This document shows positions 40,789-50,326 of a stretch of DNA of 64,000 nt, in pieces. The notes beneath the pieces were generated by a model. It did not search any database and was not told the origin of the DNA. It saw only the letters and a program-made list of their open reading frames with translations. The position numbers and the translations under genes are program-made. Within the stretch, counting starts at the first letter, position 1. The number at the start of each line of letters is the position of its first letter. The stretch comes from Sinohyriopsis cumingii. Lineage: Eukaryota > Mollusca > Bivalvia > Unionida > Unionidae. Location of the stretch: NCBI GenBank assembly GCA_028554795.2, contig CM068831.1, positions 58,775,180 to 58,839,179 of the forward strand, written 5' to 3'.

Positions 40789-41466
40789 TTTGTGTGCGTC
40801 GGAGAAAGGTGGTGAGGAGAAATCTGCTCATCCGAGAAGAGTTGGGTAGTGAGGACGAAAACAAACGGTGTAGATCAAGTCGAAATTGAAGACAGCAAGC
40901 ACGGTTATCATATTTAAGTGCATATATTTCCCAAAAACTGAAACGAAAGCAGTTCCAGAGTTTATTACCGCCACTTGGCAATACCAATTATATTGCCACT
41001 GTGGCGATATAAATTCTTCTCTCGTTCGTTGCTGTGTCTCTTTAAGAGATATGTAATAAACAGATGATATCTACTTTTTGTAGATAAAAGGAAACATTTC
41101 ACTCCTTAAGTGGAAACCTTGTATTGACACGAGTTGTAAAGCCATTTGTGGAACACACAATGTTTCCACTTCACGAGTGAACTATTTCCTGACATCTACT
41201 CAGAAAAGGCAGATATGTACGGTGTTTAGCTTCGGAAAATGAAATCGGTCATTAGAGAGTATCAGCCTTCGTACAGAACAAATTGCAGAGATGAGGTGGT
41301 AGCAAGTCTCTCAGATATATGACACATATACCTTACCTATGCATATATATAGTCACACTTTTACTGACGTGCCGTTAAACGCTTTACATACATACGTACG
41401 TACACACACACATACATACATACATACATACATACATACATACATACATACATACATACATACATA
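40789..41466. other. Host flank between the two Polinton-type elements
   Basis: About 40,789-41,340 continues the duplicated host unit (paralogous to 17,074-17,650; both contain TCATATTTAAGNGCATATAT). A (CATA)n array at about 41,402-41,466 follows and supplies the TACATA target of the next element. Confidence 0.75.
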
Positions 41467-41816
41467 AGTACTATATGGGGACACCCTAGGGACAATGGGA
41501 CTTACCATTAAAAAACACCTTGGGACACTCTGGGGACAATGGAAATTTAACATGGGAGAAATTGCTGGGACACTCTAGGGAAAAGGGAAATTAACATGGG
41601 AATCTATTTAGGGTCAGTCTAGGGACAAGGGAAATTTAACATGGGAGAAAAAAGCAATTCTAGGGACAAGGGGAATTGAACATGGGATTTTTTTTAAACA
41701 AATAAAAAAATAAAAAAAAATAAAATAAAAATAAAAAAATATAAAAAAGGGTAGGCAATTGAAAGTCTATCTCTTTTCGAGAAATGTGGGTGGCCCTGAA
41801 AAGGACCTTTGGGTTT
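41467..41816. repeat. Left terminal inverted repeat of the Polinton
   Basis: About 350 bp, inverted copy of 58642-59002. It has about six units with TCTAGGGACAANGGGAAATT and AACATGGG, then an A-rich (AAAAT)n tract. It ends with the segment holding the histone-type stem-loop and AAAAGAGATAG. Confidence 0.95.
41792..41807 (-). terminator. Histone-type mRNA 3' stem-loop 1
   Basis: Minus strand GGTCCTTTTCAGGGCC followed by ACCCA. A six-pair stem (one U-G) and four-base TTTC loop fit the replication-dependent histone mRNA consensus. It lies 21 nt after the stop of the 193-aa gene. A purine-rich GAAAAGAGATAG follows about 15 nt downstream, like the U7-binding histone downstream element. Confidence 0.8.
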
Positions 41817-41828
41817 CTTCTTCTTCTT

Positions 41829-42410
41829 CTAACACCTCCACTTCTTCCACCATCTTCTCACTTTTTCCATTATTCCTTTCTTCTTCCTCTTTTCAGTTTC
41901 TGTTATCCAGTCAGGATGACCCATCTCTCTAAATTTCTGTTGGATCTTCATCCAGTTGTTATTCAATCTTTCAAACTCTAATTTCTTCTTCTTATTCTCT
42001 TCTTCCTTTCTCTCTTTGCTCCATTTTTCTTTTATCTTCATCATTTCTACTTTCATTACCTCTCTAATTAGTTCTTCTGCTTTTATCAACTGGTTAAAAC
42101 CCCACTTTACGTACCACCAGTCAGTCCAATAAAAGCTATTTTCTAGGAAGCTCCTGACTTCTATGACATGATCCAAGGCTTCCTTTAAAGTACCTACTCT
42201 CACGTAAGGTGGGTCAATGAATCCTCTGATTCTTTCTACTTCTTCCTCAATCATTCCCCCTATTAGACCTTTTGCTACTCCAAGACTCTTCACATTGTTC
42301 AGGCTACCTTCAAATCTTCCTTCCTTATTCAATCTTTCTACTACATAAGTCCCATCCATGATCCAAAAATAGCTATGTCTCAGATCGTTAAATAATTTTG
42401 TCACCTCCAT
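41829..42410 (-). CDS. 193-aa accessory protein, Lys/Glu-rich
   Basis: Open from ATG 42410 to 41829. N-terminal half (1-115) is globular with several Trp/Tyr; residues 115-165 form a charged, probably coiled-coil helix; the C-terminus is very basic (KKKGIMEKVRRWWKKWRC). No family recognised. Upstream on the minus strand are a TATA-like CGTATAAGAAC (about 42,457-42,467) and the shared motif GGATGTTTTCCTTCACGTCC (about 42,513-42,532). Downstream is histone-type stem-loop 1. It is the gene nearest the left end and is transcribed toward that end. It shares its regulatory layout with the next two genes. Confidence 0.65.
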   Translation of the reverse strand: MEVTKLFNDLRHSYFWIMDGTYVVERLNKEGRFEGSLNNVKSLGVAKGLIGGMIEEEVERIRGFIDPPYVRVGTLKEALDHVIEVRSFLENSFYWTDWWYVKWGFNQLIKAEELIREVMKVEMMKIKEKWSKERKEEENKKKKLEFERLNNNWMKIQQKFREMGHPDWITETEKRKKKGIMEKVRRWWKKWRC

Positions 42411-42508
42411 CTTCTTTGTGTATTTCTTAGAATGGTTTGAACGACGAATACTGTGGGTTCTTATACGAAAAGCGCGGACGTTATATTACCTAGATCATCA
42501 CTTAAAAC

Positions 42509-42533
42509 GTGCGGACGTGAAGGAAAACATCCC
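42509..42533 (-). promoter_or_regulatory. Shared upstream motif, copy a
   Basis: Minus strand GGATGTTTTCCTTCACGTCC then GCAC, about 100 nt before the 193-aa ORF. The same motif precedes the next two left-end genes. Confidence 0.7.
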
Positions 42534-42552
42534 CTACTTTTCTCATTTCATA

Positions 42553-42668
42553 TGATCTACTATCCACATAACTGAAGCAGCAATTAACAAACCCCAAATC
42601 TACTATCCACACACGCAAAGCATTATAATGAAACCCAATAATCTACTATCCACACAAACGTACGTGAG
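42553..42668. repeat. Three CTACTATCCACA iterons
   Basis: Copies at about 42556, 42600 and 42643, with AAACCCCAAAT or AAACCCAATAAT nearby. A second set lies at 43346-43446, and ACTATCCACAC also recurs in the palindromic element (about 28,065, 29,195 and 29,365). Confidence 0.75.
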
Positions 42669-42674
42669 CGCTTA

Positions 42675-42709
<35 letters not shown>

Positions 42710-42798
42710 GGAAAAAAATGAGTCAGTGTTTATATTTACACTACTCTACCTACACACATTGGCAAATCGATTACTATTTCTTTTCTAAAGGTTTGGGT

Positions 42799-42814
42799 AG
42801 CCCTGAAAAGGGCT
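42799..42814 (-). terminator. Histone-type mRNA 3' stem-loop 2
   Basis: Minus strand AGCCCTTTTCAGGGCT followed by ACCCAAA, a perfect six-pair stem. It lies 28 nt after the stop of the 102-aa gene; AGAAAAGAAATAG follows. Confidence 0.82.
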
Positions 42815-42842
42815 GTTTGTTTTTAACTCCAGATGCACCTAT

Positions 42843-43151
42843 CTAATCCTGGCACCTTCCTGGCCTGGCACCACACACACATCTTCTTCCCCAGTCTCGT
42901 TTCCCTCTTTTTTGGGGGAGAGCAGAGGCGGGATAAGTGGCTTCAGAATCCCAATTTTCTGTCTCTGGGATTCTGAAATTTCCTCTCTCCTTTTCCTCCT
43001 CTTCTTTTTTTCTTCTTTCCTCCTCCTCTTTCATCCTTCCCTCTTCGACAATGGCCTCTGCGGCCAGTTCGTTTAGTATGCGCCTGGCATATTCCAGGTG
43101 CATCTGGAGTTCTAGAAGCTTTGCAATTCTGATGTTCATTCTCTTGATCAA
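42843..43151 (-). CDS. 102-aa accessory protein
   Basis: ATG 43151; residues 1-35 predicted helical (RIAKLLELQMHLEYARRIL), then a Glu/Lys coil and a Gly/Arg/Cys-containing tail. TATA-like GTATAAATT on the minus strand (about 43,180) and the shared motif (43,200-43,223) lie upstream; stem-loop 2 lies downstream. The alternating-charge helix resembles the neighbouring 128-aa protein, and their 3' flanks are duplicated, so the pair may be an old tandem duplication. No family recognised. Confidence 0.6.
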   Translation of the reverse strand: MIKRMNIRIAKLLELQMHLEYARRILNELAAEAIVEEGRMKEEEERRKKEEEEKERGNFRIPETENWDSEATYPASALPQKRGKRDWGRRCVCGARPGRCQD

Positions 43152-43199
43152 TCAACAAGGGTAGCTAGACTGCCGAGCGATTTTCAATTTATACTAAAA

Positions 43200-43223
43200 G
43201 CTCGGACGTGAAGGAAAACATCC
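43200..43223 (-). promoter_or_regulatory. Shared upstream motif, copy b
   Basis: Minus strand GGATGTTTTCCTTCACGTCC then GAGC, about 50 nt before the 102-aa ORF. Confidence 0.7.
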
Positions 43224-43345
43224 CCCTAAAACAAAATTGATTTTACCTAGATCATAACCAAACAAACGCGCGGACCTAAAAGAAACACTCACTCACTTTT
43301 TATACTACCCATCACTATTCTAAAAAATTTTATTAAACAAATAAT

Positions 43346-43446
43346 ATACTATCCACATACGCAAAGCAATCCAATCAAACCCCACATCTACTCTCCCCAC
43401 ACGTCAAACAGCAAAAAAAACCATCATCATAATCTACTATCCACAC
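43346..43446. repeat. Second set of CTACTATCCACA iterons
   Basis: Three copies (one altered to CTACTCTCCCCAC). With the following CAGTGTTTATATTCACACTA and stem-loop 3 they form a direct repeat of 42,553-42,820. Confidence 0.7.
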
Positions 43447-43593
43447 AAACGTACGTGAGCACTTACAAACACACAATCATATACACAAACACATACACTC
43501 ACACGATAAAAAAAGAGTCAGTGTTTATATTCACACTACTCTACCTACACACATTGGCAAATGGATTACTATTTCTTTTCTAGAGTATTGGGT

Positions 43594-43609
43594 AGCCCTG
43601 AAAAGGGCT
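43594..43609 (-). terminator. Histone-type mRNA 3' stem-loop 3
   Basis: Minus strand AGCCCTTTTCAGGGCT then ACCCAATA, 27 nt after the stop of the 128-aa gene; AGAAAAGAAATAG lies about 16 nt beyond. Confidence 0.82.
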
Positions 43610-43636
43610 GTTCTTTTTGTTTGCTATGGCAATATT

Positions 43637-44023
43637 TTAGTTTCTAAGAATGCGATGTCCTCTGACGATAGACTTTCTGACGATAGGTCTGCTTCTTCGG
43701 AAAGAGAAGAAGAACTCTTTGGTGTCGATACGACAATCAACAAAGCCTCTGTCAGGTTCAGGTTGCTGCTGCTGCTGTTGCTGCTGTTGCTGCTCTCTCT
43801 GCTGTTTCTGAAGTCTGTACTTCTCTGTCCATTCTTCTTTCTCCCTGTTCACTTCTTCTCTGAAGAGCTCTTCTATCAGGTCTTCAGTGACTTTTAGCAT
43901 TCTCACATTCTCTATCTCTTCTGGCTTCGGTATCAGACTGTGTCTGACCCTGTGCAAATTCACGTAGGCTTCGTTTAGCTTAGCTAGTTTGGAGCACATC
44001 TTCGTAGGAGGATGAGTCAACAA
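43637..44023 (-). CDS. 128-aa accessory protein with poly-Gln
   Basis: ATG 44023. Residues 10-75 contain helical segments (LNEAYVNLHRVRHSLIPKP, VTEDLIEELFREEVNREKEE). A Gln run follows (about 78-90), then a short basic tail. Upstream are TATA-like CTTTAAAG (about 44,051) and the shared motif (44,065-44,089); stem-loop 3 lies downstream. No family recognised. Confidence 0.6.
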   Translation of the reverse strand: MLTHPPTKMCSKLAKLNEAYVNLHRVRHSLIPKPEEIENVRMLKVTEDLIEELFREEVNREKEEWTEKYRLQKQQREQQQQQQQQQQPEPDRGFVDCRIDTKEFFFSFRRSRPIVRKSIVRGHRILRN

Positions 44024-44064
44024 TGGATGGTTAGACTGGAGGCTACCCCGGCTTTAAAGTCAAA

Positions 44065-44089
44065 GCGCGGACGTGAAGGAAAACATCCC
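44065..44089 (-). promoter_or_regulatory. Shared upstream motif, copy c
   Basis: Minus strand GGATGTTTTCCTTCACGTCC then GCGC, about 42 nt before the 128-aa ORF. Related copies sit in the palindromic element at 29663-29686, 31544-31565, 37,095-37,117 and 38970-38992. Confidence 0.7.
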
Positions 44090-44328
44090 TCCACGGTTTT
44101 CGAGCCGGAACGTTCAATGAGTGTCATGAGAGGGAAATTAGAAGTCAAAGAGCATGAATCAAGATTTCTATAGTCAAACAAACCACAAAGGCATTTTTCA
44201 AAACAGAACATTTTTTATTCAAAATCACTTAACACTAACAAACATTTCTAACATTTTTAACAATAATCCAACAATATAACATCAAACATTTTGTTTCAAA
44301 TGACAAACATTTTTTTCCAACTAGCACA

Positions 44329-44862
44329 TTATTTTGGACGGGGCTGACAACGTTGTGAATGAAATTGTGATTTCCACTGTTGGAAGTCATTAGGCCATTG
44401 ATGGACACTACGTTTCCTAGCTTGAGACAAAAGATAAGCATAATGGTCACAAAACCATTGATCTACTTTCACATCGTTTCTAGAAGAAGAACGAGGATCA
44501 AAATGAGTCACCAAATGTTCTAAGGAATAACCCAGACTGCGATGATGCAGAAAATACACACAGTACTATCCACACACCAAGGAAAATGTTGCTTGTAATT
44601 CCACATTATTGAATCGGGTGGTCTGAGCATTTCTTCTCATAAAGTCAATGATATCGTCTTCCAAAGGGGGCAATCCATACGAATCAAAATATTTCACACA
44701 TCCTTCTTGAGGAAAGTAGACGGCTACCCAGTGGATTCCTGGGAGATGACTGTCGTCCGTGTTGATCACATAAGCTAGATAGTCTTGAGGTTTGCGATGA
44801 GGGAATTCATCTTTAGCACATACGACAGGATTCCAAGAAGCCGTGTACGAACTGTGGATCAA
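44329..44862 (-). pseudogene. Adenain-like cysteine protease, broken
   Basis: Adenovirus-type (C5) maturation protease, which would cleave capsid and core precursors in the virion. Visible catalytic blocks are GIHWVAVYF (His), the acidic KYFDSYGLPP block, and a Cys in SLVCG. An in-frame TAG (44566-44568) comes two codons after that Cys; the same frame continues YCVYFLHHRSLG to 44329. A further frame change near 44,835 probably separates an N-terminal block ending LPFDPQF. A TTTATT at 44214-44219 gives a minus-strand AATAAA, so ordinary polyadenylation is likely here. Confidence 0.88.
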
Positions 44863-44916
44863 AAGGTAATAAAGTTCCCAGTGATCTATGTTTTGTGTGG
44901 TTTTTTTTCTTCTTCT

Positions 44917-45420
44917 TCACAGGTAATAATAAGTCATCAATTCGGTCCTGACTTTTTGCTTGAAAATGTATGACAAATAACCGTTTCTTCGCTTCGTCTC
45001 CCCACTCTGATTCAGGAGAGCTTCGATACGATGGATCTCTTGAGTGGTTAATGGTGGACAAGAATGTTCACGCAAGTCTTTATACCACTGATGCAACACG
45101 ACTTCGTCCGAGATGAGACTCCAAGCTTCGTCCAGATACTTGTTCAATTTTTCTTCTTGACTCAGCATTAGGCATTTGTCGTGTTGAATTTGACTGGGAT
45201 GATCGTTTTGACATCCATAGCAATCTTTCTTGATCAATTCCGTCATTTTTTCGACCAAGTGTTTGGCAAAACTGGAGACTAAATGGGCTTCTTGTTCTGG
45301 CCATCTTGACTTCATCATGACAACTTCTTCGTTTTTGTCTTGGGATTCTTCTTCCCCGGTCTCCTCACATTCCATCTTCAAAGTTTCTCCACTAGGTAAA
45401 GAGGGATAACAGTCTTCCAT
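44917..45420 (-). CDS. 167-aa protein with Cys/His cluster
   Basis: ATG 45420, intact. Acidic N-terminus, then KKDCYGCQNDHPSQIQHDKC, a compact Cys/His arrangement suited to bind zinc, then helices to a Tyr-rich end. Located between protease and capsid genes on the same strand, as a small gene often is in Polintons. Function unknown. Confidence 0.65.
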   Translation of the reverse strand: MEDCYPSLPSGETLKMECEETGEEESQDKNEEVVMMKSRWPEQEAHLVSSFAKHLVEKMTELIKKDCYGCQNDHPSQIQHDKCLMLSQEEKLNKYLDEAWSLISDEVVLHQWYKDLREHSCPPLTTQEIHRIEALLNQSGETKRRNGYLSYIFKQKVRTELMTYYYL

Positions 45421-45425
45421 GGCTT

Positions 45426-46749
45426 CTAATACCCTAGAATGACTTCTCTCAAACTGTTGATTTCTATGGTATTGTCAAATTCTGCATACAGGAGGACGTT
45501 CACTGTGTGATCTGGAGGTGGATTTGCAAACTGAAGTTCCACACGAATCTGACCCAGTTTTATAGGGTGGAAATGTCCCTCGTCGCTGCCTTGGTCTGGA
45601 GTGAAATCAAAACCCCATAAAGCGTAGCCTCCGGCATAATCGTCGTACGAAATACCGTGACTGGTGTTGGTTCCTAACTGTCCGGTTGCTTCGTACAGGG
45701 ACAAGTACGATCTCAAACAATTCTTCGCGACACCAAAGTTGGGCTCAAAGGGTCTGGTACACAAGGTCTTGCCGTCGCGACTGACTTCGATCTTGGACAC
45801 ATTGTAATGTTGAAACTCAAAAGGATTTTGATCGTGGGTTCCGTTGAAGGCTGAATTCCTGACGATACCAACAAACAAACACTTGGGTAACTGTCCTTGG
45901 AACAGATGATCTTCGATCATAGATCGCTGTCCAGCGGGAATGGTGAACGTTTTCACTTCTACGCGTCGTATCGGATACTTGGCGGTCGTTCTGCTCAACG
46001 TCTGACTGACGTCGTTTCCCACTTTAGGTAACACTTCCACACGACGCACGTAAAGTCGGGCTTCTTGAATGATAGTTTTGTATTCATTGGCATGGGCCAT
46101 CAAATGGAAAGCGGCACTGCTACGATTCAGTCTCAGACGGATATCCACCCCGTTCAGCAAATACTTTTCTTGTAACCACATGTCCAAATGCAAACGATCC
46201 ATCTTCTAAACTTCGCCCTTGCAGAATTTTCTTACGACGGTCGTTAAACCCCACATTGTGAGGATTTTCATCTTCTGTTAGGACTGTGTCGTTAAACGTG
46301 CCTACACCTGCCGTGTCAGGTTTCCATACCATGCAAGCATCCAGATGAGTATTCTTGGCTTCTTTTCCGTACGTCAAGAGATTTTCCAGGTAGGCACGAT
46401 ATGGGTAAGTATCCATGCTGCTGCTGACCAGTTTGTTATTCAAGTACAGGTCCACTTCGCTGAACAAGGAATGCATGAAATTGTTGACAGGAACTACTCT
46501 AGCATCGCCTCCTGGATTGGTGTTGTCCGTTTTGATCACTTTCACTTTCAAGTACAGGTAACTGCTATTCAGATCGATGTAATCTTCGGGCTGTCCTTTG
46601 ATTTCAAACTCGATGGGAGCGGAATCCGTCAAAGAGGAGACGGGATGAAATTCCACCCACTGAGATTCTTGCATGGTCATCATGGTGGAGGGCATAGCAA
46701 ACAGATCTAGTTCCGACTTGGAACAAGCGCAAGACTCTCGGTGCATCAT
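45426..46749 (-). pseudogene. Major capsid protein (double jelly-roll), frameshifted
   Basis: Two overlapping frames together cover a capsid-length gene. The first (46749-46120) begins near MMHRESCACSKSELDLF and carries QWVEFHPVSSLTDSAPIEFE and NNFMHSLFSEVDLYLN blocks. The second (46202-45426) begins around DRLHLDMWLQEKYLL and runs to the end. They are offset by one base, with the shift near 46,203. Polinton capsids form the hexon-like virion shell. Position between the zinc-cluster gene and the core-like gene is normal. Confidence 0.9.
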
Positions 46750-46762
46750 TTTTTTCTCTTTC

Positions 46763-47188
46763 TCAATAATCGAAAACGTCTAAGTCTCGAACGGTTCTTC
46801 TTTTCTTTGCCTTTCTAGCTTTAGACGTGTGAAGTCTGGTGAAAGGGTGTTTTCTTCGTCGTCTCTTTCTGCCTTGTCCTTGCTGAATGCTTGACTCGGT
46901 AGCGTGCAGGGCATTTATAGGTGTGTCCCGTCGGCCCAAAAGGTCTTTGCCCGTTTGCAGCAAGACATTTTTGCCTGCCCTCATGAAGGCTTCTTTAGGG
47001 TTTTGTTTGTCGATGATGACATTTTGGAGAAATTCTTTGCCTTGTGTCAGTGCCGCATCTTTCAAGGCGTGCAATCCGCGTGTCACCATCGGTTTCAACA
47101 CCGGGGCCACCGAACGAAAGGCCGATTTTAACATATCTCCTAAACCGTGTCCTCGCTGTCGAGCAACCCCTCGGTACACTGGATACAT
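46763..47188 (-). CDS. 141-aa basic core/minor capsid-like protein
   Basis: ATG 47188, intact. Gly-rich start (RGHGLGDMLKSAFRS), amphipathic helix to about residue 75, then a strongly basic tail (GRKRRRRKHPF, KARKAKKRRT). Placement between penton and major capsid and this layout resemble small adenovirus-type core or membrane-lytic proteins (pX/pVI-like); assignment is tentative. Confidence 0.6.
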   Translation of the reverse strand: MYPVYRGVARQRGHGLGDMLKSAFRSVAPVLKPMVTRGLHALKDAALTQGKEFLQNVIIDKQNPKEAFMRAGKNVLLQTGKDLLGRRDTPINALHATESSIQQGQGRKRRRRKHPFTRLHTSKARKAKKRRTVRDLDVFDY

Positions 47189-47191
47189 GAC

Positions 47192-48121
47192 TTACGAATC
47201 GTGAGAGAACCGTTTTCGAAAATGGAGTTTCACCGTGACGTTTCCTTTGGTGAATGGAATATTTTGTCCCAGATCTCCTTTTATAGCAATGTTGACCGTG
47301 CCCAAATACGACTTGCTGACAGGCAAATAGTGAGGATGTACAAATTCGCGGTGAACGTGGTAAGTGTTTCCACCTTCCTCGTCAGTGACCGTGGCAGAAA
47401 CCACTTTGAAAGGAATGACACGCAGTAACGGCAGAGGTGTGTCCCACCACGTTATACTCCACCACATCGGAGTACACAAACATCAAATTCAGTCCTTGGT
47501 TCAGTTCTACCGGGGTACGAAATAACTTGCTAAAAGACTCGTTGTCGTAAATGATTGGTAATTCGTTTTTCTTGAGCATGGCCTTTCTCATGTCCATGTC
47601 TCCGTCCAACATGTCAAACAATTCAGGACAAAATAAAATGGACACGATTTTACCCCCGTCAAATTTCATCAAGAAGAGACGAGCTGCTTTGTGGTATTCC
47701 ATGGTGACACTTTTTTTGACACTTTCCAAAGCTTTCAGAAACACGACATTAAACCTGGAGGTTATGGTGCTCACCAAATGTTGACCACTAAAATAATAGC
47801 CTGGAGGAACGAACAAGTGATAGGTGGTGTACTTTTGATTTTTTGTGCCAGGGGTTTTCTTGTCATATTTGCCATAGGTATCCAAGTACTGTTGCAATTG
47901 TTCGTCATGAACTTCCACATCAAAAAATTTTGATTGGGAAGGACATTGAGGACTTGAGTCGAGTGAATGATTTCTACTAAAGCCACTTCCCAATGGGCTT
48001 TGTGGTCTAATGGGATGATCTGAGGTAATTTGGCTGTGTAACAGCACAACGTGTTCTTGGGAAACACCTCCATGGAACTGTCACTGGGTAAGGATAAGTA
48101 AAATTGGTTTTGGTGACTCAT
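47192..48121 (-). pseudogene. Penton-like protein, two frameshifts
   Basis: Paralogue of the intact gene at 34318-35325. The frame opens at 48121 and changes near 47,936. The second frame covers KFFDVEVHDEQLQQY to the VVEYNVVGHTS block. It changes again near 47,433, back to the original frame, to end at 47192. Its 5' end overlaps the membrane-protein gene by 4 nt. Confidence 0.88.
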
Positions 48122-48534
48122 AATTCCAGAGTTCTGTGGCTGTCCGAGGGGTTACTGGACGTCAGAGGCGTGTCTCCCCCCAAAATAGGGTTGTTGTTGT
48201 TGTTATTGGAGTGCTGACTGACACTGGCACTGGACACAAGGTTCCCGTGGTTCCCGTTGGAAGAGATTTTCAGAGAGGGATTGGGAAGCAGGTAACCGAT
48301 GCAGCTGCTCAATAAAATGGTCCACATTTGTTTGTCTCCTTGCTGCAAACTTAAATTGGCGATGGCTGCCCCGATGACACAATACACCACGAAGATTTGG
48401 CAGAAAAAGACGATTTGCGTTTAAGGCACACGTTCTCCACACCACACCCACAAGGGTTGTTTTTGCAAATCTTGCAGAGAAGAACTGGGTGAAGGAGTGG
48501 TAGCAGTAGTAGCTGCGTCTGTGTGAAAGGGCAT
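48118..48534 (-). pseudogene. Small membrane protein, broken by TAA
   Basis: Paralogue of 35322-35747. ATG 48534; in-frame TAA at 48421-48423, just before the hydrophobic QIVFFCQIF block; the rest of the frame is open to 48118. Confidence 0.85.
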
Positions 48535-48539
48535 GATGG

Positions 48540-49650
48540 TCACTTCTTTTTATAGTCGATAACTTGCGAAGCGTCGATCCAAGAATCAAAACTGGGTGGA
48601 TATCCTTTCCAACGTACTTTGACTTCTTTGACACGTCGTTTGCCTACTTTACGGGTTCTGCGTTCGAGAATGCTTTCGATGTCGTACACGTCGTCTTCTT
48701 TTTTGGTGACACGTTGTAACTCGGGTAAGTAAAACGTTCCTTTGAGCACTTGTCCGTTCATGTATTCCGATTTATAGACGGCAGGATGACGGCCATGCAC
48801 TCGTTCAGTGACACGAAACAATTCGGTCGTCCAGTTAGGTAAGTAACCTTTGTCGAAAATGCGTTTGGTTTTGCCAATGCGCACCCAATCTCCTACGGTC
48901 AACACTCCACTTTTCTTGGGGGCAGCCCTCGTCAGGGAACTTACCAAACAGGCGCTCAAACACCAACACTTCGTTTTCGGGAGTCACTTCTTGCGGGGCA
49001 CTTCCGATGCTTCGATGGTAAGATTGGTTGTACGCTTGCACCAGGTGCGGTAAGATGTCGATGTACTTCAGAGTGTGGTGATGCGTAAAATATTTCCACA
49101 TGCGTTCTTTCAAAGTGCGTTGAAAACGTTCCACGATGCTAGCTCTGGTTTCGGGATTCTCGGTGGTAAAAAAATGAATGTCACGTTTCTTTAATTCTTT
49201 TTGGAAAGCTTGGTTCAGAAATTCGGTGCCTTTGTCCGTTTGCCATCGAAGAGGGTGACGACCGCTTTGTTTCAACACTCGTTGCAGGGCTCGCAATAAC
49301 TCGCTGATAGATTTGGAAGTCAAGGGTGCGACCCAGGCAAATTTGGAAAAGACGTCGATGACACAAAACAAATATTTGTAGCCACGATTGTAGCTGGCCA
49401 AATGAGAGACATCGGCTAAATCGGCTTGCCATTGATGATCGATGCCTTCCACTCGGGTGCGACTTCTGGCAAACTTGCGTCGAATGGGTTTGTGTAAAGT
49501 GTAGGTAGCTTGTTCTTGTAACCATCGTTGCACTTGAGGTAAACAGAGACTTTTCCGTCGCGTTTTGGCAGCACGATACAATTTTTGAACTCCTACGTAA
49601 CCTGCAGGATGGGACAGATTGTAGTAAATGCTGGCTAAGACTTTTTCCAT
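48540..49650 (-). pseudogene. Retroviral-type integrase with chromodomain, frameshifted
   Basis: Polinton c-integrase. The catalytic part is in the frame starting near 49650: QADLADVS (D77), QTDKGTEF (D139) and ASIVERFQRTL (E174) give the DDE triad. Near 48,930 the frame changes. The C-terminal frame (ending 48540) carries the SH3-like VGDWVRIGKTKRIF block and a chromodomain (VKVRWKGYPPSFDSWIDASQ). The chromodomain may guide target choice. This gene would join element ends to host DNA with a 6-bp stagger. Confidence 0.92.
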
Positions 49651-49665
49651 TTGTTGGTTTGTGTG

Positions 49666-50277
49666 TTAATAAGGCACCCACTCTTGGAGGATGCTACTCT
49701 TTTTCTCCTGGGGTACTTTCTTGGATTGCAATGCTTTGCGTGTGTGACCGGCAATAGGTGTCGCAGAGGAAGATGTCTGAACCGGGGATATCGGTTCTTG
49801 TTTCACTTCTGTCTTCACCTTCTTTTCCTCTTGTGATGAAGAAGGGGTGATCATCATCTTTTTAATCCATCCAATTCTGGAGGTAGGTGGTGTTGTTAAC
49901 TTGCGTACTTTTTCTGGTGGAGTTTGAAACCCTTCTTCTTCTTCTTCTTTTTCAGTCTTGGTCACTGTTAATGGTCGTACTGGTGATGGTGCTGGACTTT
50001 TCATCAAGGTCTTAAAATCTTTCAGAGTGGGTAGAGCTGTTTCGTCTGAGGCTTTCTGGTGAAAGAGTTGCAGTCGTTGCAAGAGTTGACCGTACTTTTG
50101 CGATTTTTCTGTTTCGGACAAATCTTGGCGATCCATCAAGGACTGCAGTTCGTGTTCTAACTGGGACATCTCGCTCAAATGGGGATTGGGAGGCAAAAGC
50201 GGGGTGCGTTGTTCTTGCCAACGATGGTATTCCATCCATCGTTTGTAAGGCATTAAAGCTAGTTTTCGTCCTTCCAT
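49666..50277 (-). CDS. 203-aa conserved-position Polinton protein
   Basis: Intact, from about MEGRKLALMPYKRWMEYHRW. The N-terminal ~95 residues are helical with Gln/Leu heptads; the C-terminal half is Ser/Pro/Lys-rich and probably disordered, ending LQEWVPY. Lies just upstream of integrase. Function not recognised; a virion or DNA-associated protein is a guess. Confidence 0.55.
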   Translation of the reverse strand: MEGRKLALMPYKRWMEYHRWQEQRTPLLPPNPHLSEMSQLEHELQSLMDRQDLSETEKSQKYGQLLQRLQLFHQKASDETALPTLKDFKTLMKSPAPSPVRPLTVTKTEKEEEEEGFQTPPEKVRKLTTPPTSRIGWIKKMMITPSSSQEEKKVKTEVKQEPISPVQTSSSATPIAGHTRKALQSKKVPQEKKSSILQEWVPY

Positions 50278-50326
50278 GGGGTTTTCAAGGGTCGATTCTG
50301 AGATCTTGGGACTTCAGAGGGCCTTT

